Origin: Novosphingobium sp. HII-3
GTDB lineage: Bacteria; Pseudomonadota; Alphaproteobacteria; Sphingomonadales; Sphingomonadaceae
Assembly: GCF_002916655.1 (NCBI RefSeq)
Contig: NZ_PPSM01000020.1
Location: 1 to 45,689, forward strand
Length of the DNA stretch: 45,689 nucleotides
Reading direction: 5' to 3'
Shown: one piece after another, positions 8,244 through 17,473 of the stretch
How positions within the stretch are numbered: the first letter of the stretch is position 1
Layout of the letters: every line of letters begins with the position of its first letter
Notes under the pieces: model-generated
The model's input: the letters and a program-made list of their open reading frames with translations, nothing else
Told to the model about the DNA's origin: nothing
Databases searched by the model: none
Program-made: the position numbers and the translations under genes

Positions 8244-10426
8244 AAGCATCACTCCTCGCCCTCTTTGCCGGGTTGGCGGCTACGCCTGCGTTTGCCGACG
8301 AGGCGCCCCGCAACCCCACGATCACGGTGACCGGCCATCGCGACCAGGTGAAGCTGGAACAGCGCAGCGACGCCGGCAGCCGGCTCGATCTCACCGTGAT
8401 GGAAACTCCGGCCAGCATCGAGACCCTGACCCGGGCCGATCTGGAGTTCCGTGGACTAAGGACCGCACGCGAGGCCTTCGCCGACGTCCCCGGCGTCATA
8501 GCCGGCAACGTGCCCGGCAACCCTGCCGTCGTCAGCATGCGCGGCTTTGCAGGCAATGTCGTCTCGATCCTGCAGGATGGCGTGCGCATCTCCTCCTCCA
8601 CCGTGGTCCAGCGCGACACCAACACCTGGCATTTCGACCGGATCGAAGTCATCAAGGGACCGGCGTCGGTGCTGTTCGGCGAAGGGGCGCTCGGCGGCGT
8701 CATCAACAAGGTGACGCGTAAGCCAGCCTTTGACGGCAATCACCTGGATGCGCTTCTGAGCTACGGCAGCTTCGACACGCTCTCGGCGGCGGGCGGCGTC
8801 AACTACCAGCTGTCGGACACGCTCGCCCTGCGCGCAGACGCCAGCTACCTCCATTCCGACAGCCTCTATGACGTCGACAACAACGAGACGCGATCGAGCG
8901 GCCTGACCGCCAGCCTGCTGTTCCAGCCTGCGGCCGACCTCTCCGTTCTGCTGGCGGTCGATCATTACAGCGACCTTTCGGACAGCGCGTATCAGGGAGC
9001 GGTGCTCATTCCACTGGCCTTTGCCCGCGATCCGGCGAGGGCGGTGTCCACGGCCAACGGCATGGTGATCGACAACGCCACGCGCCGCCGCAACTACACA
9101 CCCCATGGCGGATACTCCGGCGCGGACGACACGACCATACGCTCCCGCATCGACCTGAAGCTTGGCGCCGGCTGGTCGCTGGGTACCGATCTGCTCTGGT
9201 ACACTGCGGACCGTGCCTTCGTGAACAACGGCACGCGCACCTTCATCGCGCCCAGCCTCGGCTTTCCGAACGGCAGCATCCAGCGCGTTCTTACCCGCTT
9301 CTATCATGACCACGCGTTCTGGAACGTGCGCATGGCCCTGGCCAACGAAGGCAGGATCGCGGGGCTGCGCAACCGCTTCACGATCGGCGCCGAGTACAAT
9401 CACACCGACCTCTCCAGCCTGCGGGAGACGAGCACCGGCACACTGGTTCCGCAGGTCGATCCTTTCGATCCGGCCGTCGGGACGTTCCCGGTGAACGGGA
9501 CGCAGTATCGCGCATCGAACGTCAACTTCGATTCACGTCTGAGGACCGCTTCGATCTTTGCCGAGAACGCCCTGAACCTGACGGGGAAGTTGCTTCTGGT
9601 CGGCGGCATCCGGTACGATCACATGGATCTCGACCGCGCCTCGACGGATTATCTCGTCACGTCCAACCCCGTCACCCGCGCCAATCCCCGGTACGACCCG
9701 ATTTCCTGGCGCGTGGGCAGCAGCTATGCGGTGATGCCGGGCCTCACGCTCTACGGGCAGTACACGACCGCCGTCAGCCCGGTGTCCTCGATCCTGCTGA
9801 TGCCGCTGGCCAACACCCGGTTCAAGCTGACCAAGGGCTTTTCCTATGAGGCGGGTTTCAAGCTCCTGGCCTTCGACAAGCGCCTGACGGTGACCGGCGC
9901 TGCCTACAGGATCGTTCAGGATGACATCATTACCCGCGATCCGAATGATCCCACCCTTACCGTGCAGGGCGGAAGGCAGTCTTCACAAGGCGTGGAGCTG
10001 AGTCTGGACGCCGCCATTTCCGACACACTCTCGCTCGGCGGCAGCGTCAGCTATGCCGACGCTCGGTACGACGAGCTGATCGAGGCGGGCGGTATCGACC
10101 GGTCCGGCAACCGGCCGGTCAACGTCCCTTCGACGACTGCGGCGGCCAACGTGGCTTACACGCTGCCCGGCGTGCCCGTGACGCTGAGCGGGTTCGTTCG
10201 CCATGTCTCGGGCTTCTACACCGACACCGCGAACACCATTCTGGTCAAGGGCCGAACCACCTTCGACGCGGCAGTGTCCTGGAAGATCAACGATCAGGTT
10301 ATTCTGGCGCTGCGTGGGCGCAATCTCACGGACGCGTTCTACGGCGAGTATTCCGGGTATGGCTCCAACGACATCTACGTCGGCGCGCCCCGCAGCGTGG
10401 AGGTGTCGCTGGCGACGCACTTCTGA
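8240..10426 (+). CDS. TonB-dependent siderophore receptor, FpvA-like
   Basis: The chosen start is TTG at 8240, six bases after GGAG and overlapping the PepSY stop codon; it gives a 728-residue precursor with a clean signal peptide ending AFAD at residue 20. TITVTGHRD is a TonB-box-like segment. The plug follows (about 45-165, with VSMRGF, ILQDGVR and IEVIKGPASVLFGEG), then a barrel ending VSLATHF. There is no N-terminal signalling (STN) domain, so it is not expected to drive an ECF sigma/anti-sigma cascade. The plug pattern matches the ferric-siderophore subgroup. Co-translation with a PepSY reductase-like protein supports iron (or another chelated metal) as cargo. It converges on the tolC-like gene at 10457. 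Confidence 0.9.
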   Translation: MKASLLALFAGLAATPAFADEAPRNPTITVTGHRDQVKLEQRSDAGSRLDLTVMETPASIETLTRADLEFRGLRTAREAFADVPGVIAGNVPGNPAVVSMRGFAGNVVSILQDGVRISSSTVVQRDTNTWHFDRIEVIKGPASVLFGEGALGGVINKVTRKPAFDGNHLDALLSYGSFDTLSAAGGVNYQLSDTLALRADASYLHSDSLYDVDNNETRSSGLTASLLFQPAADLSVLLAVDHYSDLSDSAYQGAVLIPLAFARDPARAVSTANGMVIDNATRRRNYTPHGGYSGADDTTIRSRIDLKLGAGWSLGTDLLWYTADRAFVNNGTRTFIAPSLGFPNGSIQRVLTRFYHDHAFWNVRMALANEGRIAGLRNRFTIGAEYNHTDLSSLRETSTGTLVPQVDPFDPAVGTFPVNGTQYRASNVNFDSRLRTASIFAENALNLTGKLLLVGGIRYDHMDLDRASTDYLVTSNPVTRANPRYDPISWRVGSSYAVMPGLTLYGQYTTAVSPVSSILLMPLANTRFKLTKGFSYEAGFKLLAFDKRLTVTGAAYRIVQDDIITRDPNDPTLTVQGGRQSSQGVELSLDAAISDTLSLGGSVSYADARYDELIEAGGIDRSGNRPVNVPSTTAAANVAYTLPGVPVTLSGFVRHVSGFYTDTANTILVKGRTTFDAAVSWKINDQVILALRGRNLTDAFYGEYSGYGSNDIYVGAPRSVEVSLATHF

Positions 10427-10456
10427 TGAGCCGGGTCGGTGCAACGGTCTGCAGAG

Positions 10457-11929
10457 CTATTCGTCTGCCGGCCGTACAACCAGGCCCAGCGCATCCTCAT
10501 CAGCGGTTGCTGCCGCCATCTCGGCGCGGGCGGCAGCGATGCGGGCGAGAGCCTCGATCAGCTTCACCTGCGCGCTGGTCGCACTCTCCTCACGCTGGTT
10601 GACCAGGAAGAAGTCGCTCGATCCAAGATCGAAGCGGCGGCGTTCCGCGTTCCCGAGCCGCTCGGCCAGTGCGGTTTCGCGCTCAGTCGTCTCCACCAGC
10701 TGCCGGGCCGTTTCTACCTCGATGCCGATGGCGGCGACTTCAGCCCGGATCTTTTCGGCGAGCAGTTGCTGCTTGATGCTCAGCTCGTCGATCTTCGCCT
10801 GCGTCTCGGCCAGCTTGCCCTTCGCCTTGCGGTTCTGCAGCGGGATCTTGAAGGTGACGCCCACGATCATCTCCAGCGGTGTGCGGCTGTACCCGCCGAG
10901 CCCTTCGGGCCCGACGTCCTTGGCGACTTCGCCACGCACGTCCAGCCGTGGCTTCATGTCGTTACGCGCGAGTGCCAGCCTGACCGTCGCCTTGTCGATC
11001 TCCTCCAGAAGGATGGCGAAGTCCGGGCGGCCTTCCAGGTTGAAGGCGGGATCGATCCTCAGCCCGCCAAGGGCGCTCGTCTCCTCAGGCAGGCGCGTGT
11101 CCTCGACGATGACCGGCAGGCCCTGTTCGTCGCGATAATAGAGCGAGAGCTTGATGGCGGCCACGCGGAGAGCCTGCTGCGCCTCCACGACGAAGGCCTG
11201 TCGCCTGACCAGATTGGCTTCGTTCTCCGTCAGCAGAATGTCGGGCCTCGCCCCCAGCGCGACCTGGCGCTCGATGCCATGCGTGCGATCCTGCGCCAGC
11301 GCCAGCAGCGCCTGATACGCCTTGAGCTTCAGTCCGGCTGCCACCCACTTCTGGTAGGCGTCAATCGCCCGGGCCTGCACGCCTATGCTGGTCGCCTTGG
11401 TCTCGAACCGGGCGATGTCAATGTCGTTGGCCGCAAGCCGGAATTCGGATCGCCGCGCGTCGATCAGACGATCGCGCAGGAGAGCATAGAGCGCGCCGAC
11501 CTTCACCTCGCCCAAACGGTTCGTATAAGCCTTGTCCTCATAGACCGGGAAGTCCCCGCGCGAAACGCGGTACTGGCCGTAGATGTAGCCGCCATTGTCC
11601 GGAAACGGCTGTTCGGCCTTTCCGGCGACTTCGGTGCCGTCATAGTAGCCTTCGACCCGGCTGCGCCCCTCGACCGCGAACACCGTGTCGAACGCCCCCT
11701 GCGCCGTCAGCGCCCGCGCCTCGGCCTGGCGATTGCGGGCAAGGGCGGCGATGATGTCGGGCGCGGAGCGGGCGGACGATCGCAGCACTTCATCCAGCGT
11801 CAGTGGGCCGCTGCGGGCCGGGGTGGTCGCCGCCGTTTCGCCGCCGCTGTTCTGCACCCCTGCCTGCGCCTGAGCGGCGGCTGCCGTCGCGGACCAGAGC
11901 AGCGCTACCGCACCGATCATGATGCGCAT
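10457..11929 (-). CDS. TolC-family outer membrane efflux protein
   Basis: The ATG at 11929 lies two bases past the stop of the HlyD-like gene and gives a 490-residue protein with a signal peptide (MRIMIGAVALLW... to AQAQ). The rest is largely alpha-helical with long heptad-like stretches rich in Ala, Arg and Glu, as in TolC/OMF trimers that form the periplasmic tunnel and outer-membrane channel. It is the last gene of a three-gene ABC/HlyD/TolC operon and would provide the exit duct for that exporter. The frame extends upstream of 11929, but that segment overlaps the coding end of the HlyD gene and lacks a signal peptide. Confidence 0.88.
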   Translation of the reverse strand: MRIMIGAVALLWSATAAAAQAQAGVQNSGGETAATTPARSGPLTLDEVLRSSARSAPDIIAALARNRQAEARALTAQGAFDTVFAVEGRSRVEGYYDGTEVAGKAEQPFPDNGGYIYGQYRVSRGDFPVYEDKAYTNRLGEVKVGALYALLRDRLIDARRSEFRLAANDIDIARFETKATSIGVQARAIDAYQKWVAAGLKLKAYQALLALAQDRTHGIERQVALGARPDILLTENEANLVRRQAFVVEAQQALRVAAIKLSLYYRDEQGLPVIVEDTRLPEETSALGGLRIDPAFNLEGRPDFAILLEEIDKATVRLALARNDMKPRLDVRGEVAKDVGPEGLGGYSRTPLEMIVGVTFKIPLQNRKAKGKLAETQAKIDELSIKQQLLAEKIRAEVAAIGIEVETARQLVETTERETALAERLGNAERRRFDLGSSDFFLVNQREESATSAQVKLIEALARIAAARAEMAAATADEDALGLVVRPADE

Positions 11930-11931
11930 GG

Positions 11932-12996
11932 TCACTTCTTTTTCTTCTCGATCGAGCTTTTCCCGGCCTCGGCGTCTTCTTTCTGCGCCACCTGATCCTG
12001 ACCGAAGTTGAGCGGGAAATCGTTGAGCTGGCGCCACAGTTCATAGCCCACCGTCACGTTGTTACCCTGGATCCAGCCGAGCACCTTGCTGCCCTGGCGG
12101 ACGAAGCGGCGTTCGGGCCAGGCGGGCTTGCCGGGGCGGGGCTCAACAAGCACGCGGAACAGGCCATCTGCGCGCGGGGTCGGGTCGACGGAGCGGACCT
12201 GCCCGTCATAGATCCCTGCTGCGAAGGCCGGCCAGCCGCTGAACTGAAAGGCGGGGAAGCCCTCGAACTCCAGCCGCACAGGACGGCCTTGGTCAACCAG
12301 CGGGATGTCGCGGCCATTGACGTAGAGTTCGACCGCACGCTCGATCTGCTCCGGCGCGATCATCGCCAGGACCGTGCCGGCGGAAATCAACGCACCACCC
12401 GCACCCGCATTCAGCGATTGTATGCGCCCGTCCCGGGGCGCGGTGACGACCTGCGCCGACTGGCGCCGCTGCTGCACTTCGATCTGTTTCAGCTTCGCAC
12501 GCGCCTCGGCAAGCTTGGCGTTCGCGTCGGCCACCTTGATCTGAGTCTGTTCGTAGTCCCGCCGCGCGGCAAGACCTTCGGCGTAGAGCTGACGGGTGCG
12601 TCCGACGTCGATCGCGGCAACTGAGCGCGACTGCTCGATCGCGCTGATCTGTGCCTCGATCTGGGCTTTTTCGGCCGCCAACCGCTCCAGAAAGTCGGGA
12701 TCCACGTCGACCACGCGGACGATCGGCTGGCCGGCCTTCACCAGCTGACCATCGCGAACGAAGAAGCGGTCCACGCGGCCTTCGACCAGAGAGGACACCT
12801 GCTGCGGCCGCTCGTCCGGGTCAAGCGCGATGACCTGGCCGCGTCCCTGCGCCGTCTGCCGCCAGGGCACGAAGAGGATGGCGACCATCAGCAGAATGCC
12901 GAGCAGGATAAGCCAGGCGACGACAACGGCCGCGCGAGGCGGTCTGAGGCGGGCGAGGGATCGGAAATGCCTCAGCTGGGCCGCCTCGATCGTCAT
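11932..12996 (-). CDS. HlyD-family membrane fusion (periplasmic adaptor) protein
   Basis: A 354-residue adaptor. A single N-terminal membrane helix (about 22-45) is followed by a lipoyl/biotinyl half-motif (LVEGRVDRFFVRDGQLVKAG), a coiled-coil hairpin rich in Glu, Ala and Lys (about 85-165), the second lipoyl half (APRDGRIQSL) and a beta-barrel region. The C-terminus ends in a highly basic run of lysines. Its ATG overlaps the stop of the ABC gene (ATGA), and it is followed two bases later by the tolC-like gene, so the three are almost certainly co-translated. It should link the inner-membrane component to the TolC channel. Confidence 0.9.
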   Translation of the reverse strand: MTIEAAQLRHFRSLARLRPPRAAVVVAWLILLGILLMVAILFVPWRQTAQGRGQVIALDPDERPQQVSSLVEGRVDRFFVRDGQLVKAGQPIVRVVDVDPDFLERLAAEKAQIEAQISAIEQSRSVAAIDVGRTRQLYAEGLAARRDYEQTQIKVADANAKLAEARAKLKQIEVQQRRQSAQVVTAPRDGRIQSLNAGAGGALISAGTVLAMIAPEQIERAVELYVNGRDIPLVDQGRPVRLEFEGFPAFQFSGWPAFAAGIYDGQVRSVDPTPRADGLFRVLVEPRPGKPAWPERRFVRQGSKVLGWIQGNNVTVGYELWRQLNDFPLNFGQDQVAQKEDAEAGKSSIEKKKK

Positions 12997-14756
12997 GGCC
13001 GCGTCTCCCGCGTGGCCACGAACCGGGCGAGGGCGGCCTGATCGGCAAAGCGGTGCTGCGCGCGCGCACCAAGCCAGTAGTAGCCATCAAGGTCCAGCGC
13101 TTCGGGACGGCCGGTGAAGAGGAGCACCGTCGTCCCATGCTCCCGCAGCCTATGAAGCGTCGTGCGCAGAGCCTCGGCAGGCATCATGTCGTAAAGCTGG
13201 GACAGGAGCAGCACCTTGGGACCACTCAGTAGCGCCATGGCAAGCTTCAGCTGCATCACTTCGACGATGGAGAGGGGGGAGCCCGAACTGGCGAGCCGCG
13301 TGTCCAGACCATTGGGCAGGCTGGATATGCGCGCGGCAAGGCCAACCATGTCGAGCGTCTGCATGATCCTGGCCCCGTCGGAGACGCTGCCTGTCGCCAG
13401 ATTGAGATATTCGCGGATCGTAACATCCACGATCGTCGGGCGATTGAGCACGACTACCGCCGATCGCAGCAGATACATGTCGAAGCTGCCCAGTTCGCTG
13501 CCTCCGATCGACAGCAGCCCGCGATCGGGAGTGGCATGGCGTTTCAGCAGCAACGCGATCTGGTTCTCGACACCGGGCTCGGCCACCACGATGGCCTGCT
13601 CGCCGCTGCCGATCGCGAAGTCGAAGCAGGAGCGGTTCAGCGCGACCTCGCGGAAGTGCACCGAGCCGTCAGGCGGCGCCTGCCCGCTCAGCCCCGCCGG
13701 TTCTTGCGGTATCGCGAAGATCTGCGACAGCTCCTCCGAACTCGCCACCAGGTCGTAGAAGGTGTCGAGATACCATCCGAGTTGATAGATGCCGTAGAAG
13801 ACGCCGGACAGGATCAGCTCCGCCGCCACCAGCTGACCAATGGAAAGCTGCCCGGCCAGGATGAGGTTTCCGCCCAACGCCAGCAGCGCCGCCGCAGCCA
13901 GCGCATAGACCAGGAAATAGCCAAGCGCCTGCGCGAAGCTGTAGCGAAAGTAGCGGCGGTGCGCCTGGATGTAATTGGCCGTGACCGCTTCGGACCGGTC
14001 CATGGCGAAGTCGAGGTGGCGCGCTGACTTGTAGAACCCGTTGGAGGCGCCGACACTTTCGAGCCAATGGGCCGCTTCATGCTTGGCATGGGAGACGCCG
14101 ACAGCGCCGGTGATCGCCCCATGGCGCCAGACCAGCCAGATCAGCAGGCACACCGCCACGAGGATAATGTTGAAGGCCAGGAAGAAGGGATGATAAAAAC
14201 TGGTGAGGACCAGGCCCACGGCTCCCTGAAGAATGATCGTGAAGGCGCCGATCACCAGGCTGGGCACGGCCTTCTGGACGACCACCATGTCGAAATAGCG
14301 ATTGAACAGGCTGCCGCGGCTGTCGTCGGCGAAGAACGGGTTTTGCGCATGGACGGCCCGCACCGTGACTTCGGCCACGACGCGGGCGAAGATGCGGCGC
14401 TCGAACATCGCCAGCAGATAGATGCGAAGCGCGCTCAATCCCGCGACCAGCAGGAGCAGCACCAGTAACACGCCCGACAAGATCCACAGCGGCGCCGCCA
14501 GCCCCGTACGCGCTACCGAATTGATCAGCAGCTGCACTGAAATCGGCATCGCGAGTGACAGAAGGGTGATCGCCAATGTGTAGACAATGCCGACGTTCAC
14601 ATAGCCTTTGTCGGGCCCAACGACTTCCGAGAGCCATGCGGCAGCGCTCCGCAGACCCAGATACTCACCAGCCAAATCGAACCTCTTGGAGACGCCTTTG
14701 GCGCTCGTATATGCAGGCGCATCGGCAAGACAAGAGCCGATGCTGCGGTGCAACAT
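12993..14756 (-). CDS. ABC exporter-like membrane protein with a degenerate nucleotide-binding domain
   Basis: The ATG at 14756 gives 587 residues; an in-frame TTG at 14774 would add six. Residues about 55-350 form a type I ABC-exporter transmembrane domain with about six helices. Residues about 360-587 align in layout with an ABC ATPase domain, but the catalytic motifs are gone. Where Walker A (GxxGxGKS/T) should be, it reads VAEPGVENQIALL. The signature region reads SGSPLSIVE instead of LSGGQ. Walker B plus catalytic Glu reads VLLLSQL instead of hhhhDE. The H-loop position reads FTGRPE. No other ATPase gene is in the operon. HlyD- and TolC-like partners follow with an ATGA overlap. It may export a substrate using another energy source or a trans-acting ATPase, or have a structural or regulatory role. 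The frame is intact over its full length, which argues against a decaying gene. Confidence 0.82.
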   Translation of the reverse strand: MLHRSIGSCLADAPAYTSAKGVSKRFDLAGEYLGLRSAAAWLSEVVGPDKGYVNVGIVYTLAITLLSLAMPISVQLLINSVARTGLAAPLWILSGVLLVLLLLVAGLSALRIYLLAMFERRIFARVVAEVTVRAVHAQNPFFADDSRGSLFNRYFDMVVVQKAVPSLVIGAFTIILQGAVGLVLTSFYHPFFLAFNIILVAVCLLIWLVWRHGAITGAVGVSHAKHEAAHWLESVGASNGFYKSARHLDFAMDRSEAVTANYIQAHRRYFRYSFAQALGYFLVYALAAAALLALGGNLILAGQLSIGQLVAAELILSGVFYGIYQLGWYLDTFYDLVASSEELSQIFAIPQEPAGLSGQAPPDGSVHFREVALNRSCFDFAIGSGEQAIVVAEPGVENQIALLLKRHATPDRGLLSIGGSELGSFDMYLLRSAVVVLNRPTIVDVTIREYLNLATGSVSDGARIMQTLDMVGLAARISSLPNGLDTRLASSGSPLSIVEVMQLKLAMALLSGPKVLLLSQLYDMMPAEALRTTLHRLREHGTTVLLFTGRPEALDLDGYYWLGARAQHRFADQAALARFVATRETRP

Positions 14757-14862
14757 AAACTCACAAAGCCGCAATGGCTTCCCGCAGAGGCGGACTGAAC
14801 GGCAGGCGTGCCCGCGCCGAACCCGTCAGCGCTGATTACGCCTCGCGTTCACAGCCGCACGC

Positions 14863-17289
14863 CTATCGCGCGCTCTTTGGCAAGGCATAAGCCACGATGC
14901 TGTCGCCCGCTTTCGTGCCCAGGCTGCCGTGGCCTCCGGCCGCGATCACGACGAACTGTCGCCCGCTTTCCGCCGACCAGTAGCTCATCGGAGTTGCCTG
15001 TCCACCCGCCGGCAGCCGGCCCCGCCACAGCACCTCGCCGGTGGTGACATCGTATGCGCGAAGATAGTAGTCGAGCGCGGAGCCGAGGAACGCAACGCCG
15101 CCCGCCGTGACGATCGGACCGCCCAGCGAAGGAACGCCCATCTTGAACGGCAGCGGAATCGGTGCCTGGTCGCGCGTGGTGCCATTGCGGTGCTGCCACA
15201 CCTTCTTGCCCGTCACGAGGTCGATGCCGGTCACGTAGCCCCATGGCGGCGCCTGGCACGGAAGGCCGAGCGCCGAACGAAAGGCATTGAGTGCCACGGC
15301 GTAAGGCGCGCCATGGTTGGGATTGAAGCCCTTGATGTCGGACCCGGCCAGGTCGGAACCTCCGGAAGGGCCCTGCGGTTCATCCGATGCGGCGGCCGCG
15401 CGCGGATCCGTCGGATTTTCACGCGGGATGAGCCTGTCCACGAAAGCAATGTAGTTCGGGTGCGCGATGGCAATCATGCGCACCGGGTCGTAGGCCATGC
15501 CGCCCCAGTCCATGACGCCGAAGTTGCCTGGAAAGACGAGCGTTCCCTGTTCGGAGGGGGGCGTGAACGGCCCTTCGTAGCGCAGGCGCTGGAAGGCGAT
15601 CCGGCAGGCAAGCTGGTCGAACATCGTCGCGCCCCACATGTCCGCTTCGGTCACGGGCTTCTCGGGCATGAGGCTGACGGAGGAGAAGGGCTGCGTCGGC
15701 GACGTGCGGTCCCCTGCCACGGCCCCGGCGGGCACCGGCCGCTCCGTTACGGGAAAGACCGGCTCACCGGTACGGCGATCAAGCACGAAGAGATTGCCGG
15801 TCTTCGTCGACTGGACAAGGGCGGGAACACGTCCCCGGTCGGGCAGGTCGAGGTCGATGAGGGCGGGCTGGGCGGGAACGTCCATGTCCCACAAGTCGTG
15901 ATGGACCGTCTGGTAGACCCAGCGAACTTTGCCGGTCTTGGCATCCAGCGCCACGATCGCAGACGCGAACCGTTCTGTCTCCGGTGTCCGGCGGCCACCC
16001 CACTGGTCGATGGCGGCCATGCCAGTCGGTATGTAGACGAGGCCGAGCTGTGCATCGGCGGCAGCGATCGTCCAGCTGTTCGGGCTGGACGGGACATAGG
16101 CGCCCGCGCCCGCCTCCTTGGGTGTGGTGTCTTCCGGGTTGCCGGGATCGAAGGCCCACACCGGTTCGCCGGTCACCACGTCGTAGGCCCGGACGACGCC
16201 GGAAGGCATGAAGGTCGATTTGTTGTCGTAGACCGCGCCGCCCAGAATCGCGAGATTGTCGATGATGAGAGGGGGCGAGGTGACCTGCCACCAGCCACGC
16301 GGGTGTTCGGGGGCACCCGGCCAGAGATCGACCTGGCCATTGTCCCCGAAGCCTGGGCAAAGACGCCCCGTCCGCGCATCCAGTGCGATCAGGCGCGCAT
16401 CGTTGGTGCCCATGATGATGCGGTTCCGGCAATCGCCGGTGGCGGACGTTTCGGCTCCTGGACGCGAAGCGGAGTGGTACGAGACGCCGCGACAGGTGAG
16501 ATGCTGCATCTGCTTGGAGGAGCGGATGTTCGGGTCGTAGCGCCATGCCTCCTGTCCGGTCTCGGCGTCCACGGCGAAGACGATGTTGTGGGGCGAGCAG
16601 AAGTAGACGAGATCGCCGACCTTGATCGGCGTCACTTCGTAGGTAAATTCTTCAGGGTCAGTCTTGCGCTGGAGATCGCCGGTGTGAAATTCCCAGACTT
16701 TCTCCAGCTTGCCCGCGTTGGCCGGGGTGATCTGGTTCAGCGGCGACCAGCGATCGCCCCGCCAGGAGCGGCCGTAGGCGGTCCAGTCCTGCTGCGGCAC
16801 GCCGGAGTAGAGATCGGCGTTGGCCTGCGCACGTGCGCCGGGCAGCTCGCCGTCCATGTTGAAGCGGTCGCTCAGCCCGGAGCCGAGCGCGATGAGGGCG
16901 GCGAGCACGAGGGAGCCAACCAGCGGCCAGGCGGGGCCCGGCCAGCGAGCAGCGCCGAGCCGCCGCACAATCCATGGCAGGACGAGCACGACACCGACTA
17001 GGACAAGGATATCACCGCGCGGCGCAAGGGACCAGAAATCAAGGCCCACTTCCCAGACCGCCCAGATCATCGTCCCGACGAGCAAGGCGGCATAGCACCA
17101 CAAGGCCGCGGCCTGTCGACGGAACAGCAGTACCGCCGTCGCCAACAGAGTGAGCCCGGCTATGAGATAGTACCAGCTGCCGCCGAGCGCGATCAGCCAG
17201 ATGCCGGCTGCAGCGAGGCCCAGCCCCATCAGGCCGATGAGCGCGCCAAGTAGCCTCAGCAGGATCGAGGGTTGGTGTGGGGCGTTCAT
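14863..17289 (-). CDS. gcd: Membrane-bound PQQ-dependent glucose/quinate/shikimate-type dehydrogenase
   Basis: This 808-residue enzyme is close to the usual length of about 800 for Gcd. Five hydrophobic helices occupy about residues 8-145 and anchor it in the inner membrane. The remainder is the periplasmic eight-bladed PQQ propeller, with repeated tryptophan-docking-like segments. VHHDLWDMD matches the PQQ/active-site region of E. coli Gcd that contains the catalytic Asp. It oxidises an aldose (typically D-glucose to gluconolactone) in the periplasm and passes electrons to ubiquinone. No PQQ synthesis gene is visible here. The N-terminal membrane domain excludes a soluble PQQ alcohol dehydrogenase. 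Quinate or shikimate dehydrogenase remains an alternative because the subfamilies are hard to separate by eye. The downstream stop is separated by about 100 bases from the export operon. Confidence 0.9.
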   Translation of the reverse strand: MNAPHQPSILLRLLGALIGLMGLGLAAAGIWLIALGGSWYYLIAGLTLLATAVLLFRRQAAALWCYAALLVGTMIWAVWEVGLDFWSLAPRGDILVLVGVVLVLPWIVRRLGAARWPGPAWPLVGSLVLAALIALGSGLSDRFNMDGELPGARAQANADLYSGVPQQDWTAYGRSWRGDRWSPLNQITPANAGKLEKVWEFHTGDLQRKTDPEEFTYEVTPIKVGDLVYFCSPHNIVFAVDAETGQEAWRYDPNIRSSKQMQHLTCRGVSYHSASRPGAETSATGDCRNRIIMGTNDARLIALDARTGRLCPGFGDNGQVDLWPGAPEHPRGWWQVTSPPLIIDNLAILGGAVYDNKSTFMPSGVVRAYDVVTGEPVWAFDPGNPEDTTPKEAGAGAYVPSSPNSWTIAAADAQLGLVYIPTGMAAIDQWGGRRTPETERFASAIVALDAKTGKVRWVYQTVHHDLWDMDVPAQPALIDLDLPDRGRVPALVQSTKTGNLFVLDRRTGEPVFPVTERPVPAGAVAGDRTSPTQPFSSVSLMPEKPVTEADMWGATMFDQLACRIAFQRLRYEGPFTPPSEQGTLVFPGNFGVMDWGGMAYDPVRMIAIAHPNYIAFVDRLIPRENPTDPRAAAASDEPQGPSGGSDLAGSDIKGFNPNHGAPYAVALNAFRSALGLPCQAPPWGYVTGIDLVTGKKVWQHRNGTTRDQAPIPLPFKMGVPSLGGPIVTAGGVAFLGSALDYYLRAYDVTTGEVLWRGRLPAGGQATPMSYWSAESGRQFVVIAAGGHGSLGTKAGDSIVAYALPKSAR

Positions 17290-17473
17290 TTCCGGTGCTT
17301 CCCCTTGATCGCGAGGCGTAGCCGACGGCTCAGTCGCACGAATACACCCGTAAGGAGTGGGCCGCCGCTCACTCGGATATGGCTTAAAGCACCGGCAGCC
17401 GAGTTGGTTTCCTGTGGAACAGGATCTTGCTTGCCCTTCGCAGCGCTTGGGAGCGCCATCCAGGAGCGGTTTT

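Noticed and set aside
14929..17001. Long plus-strand open frame (690 codons) over the glucose dehydrogenase region
   Set aside because: It is antisense to gcd, rich in Arg/Gly/His with no domain or signal, and explained by high GC codon bias in the real gene.
14863..17289. Soluble PQQ alcohol dehydrogenase
   Set aside because: Five N-terminal membrane helices and the HHDLWDMD region fit the membrane glucose/quinate dehydrogenase family.
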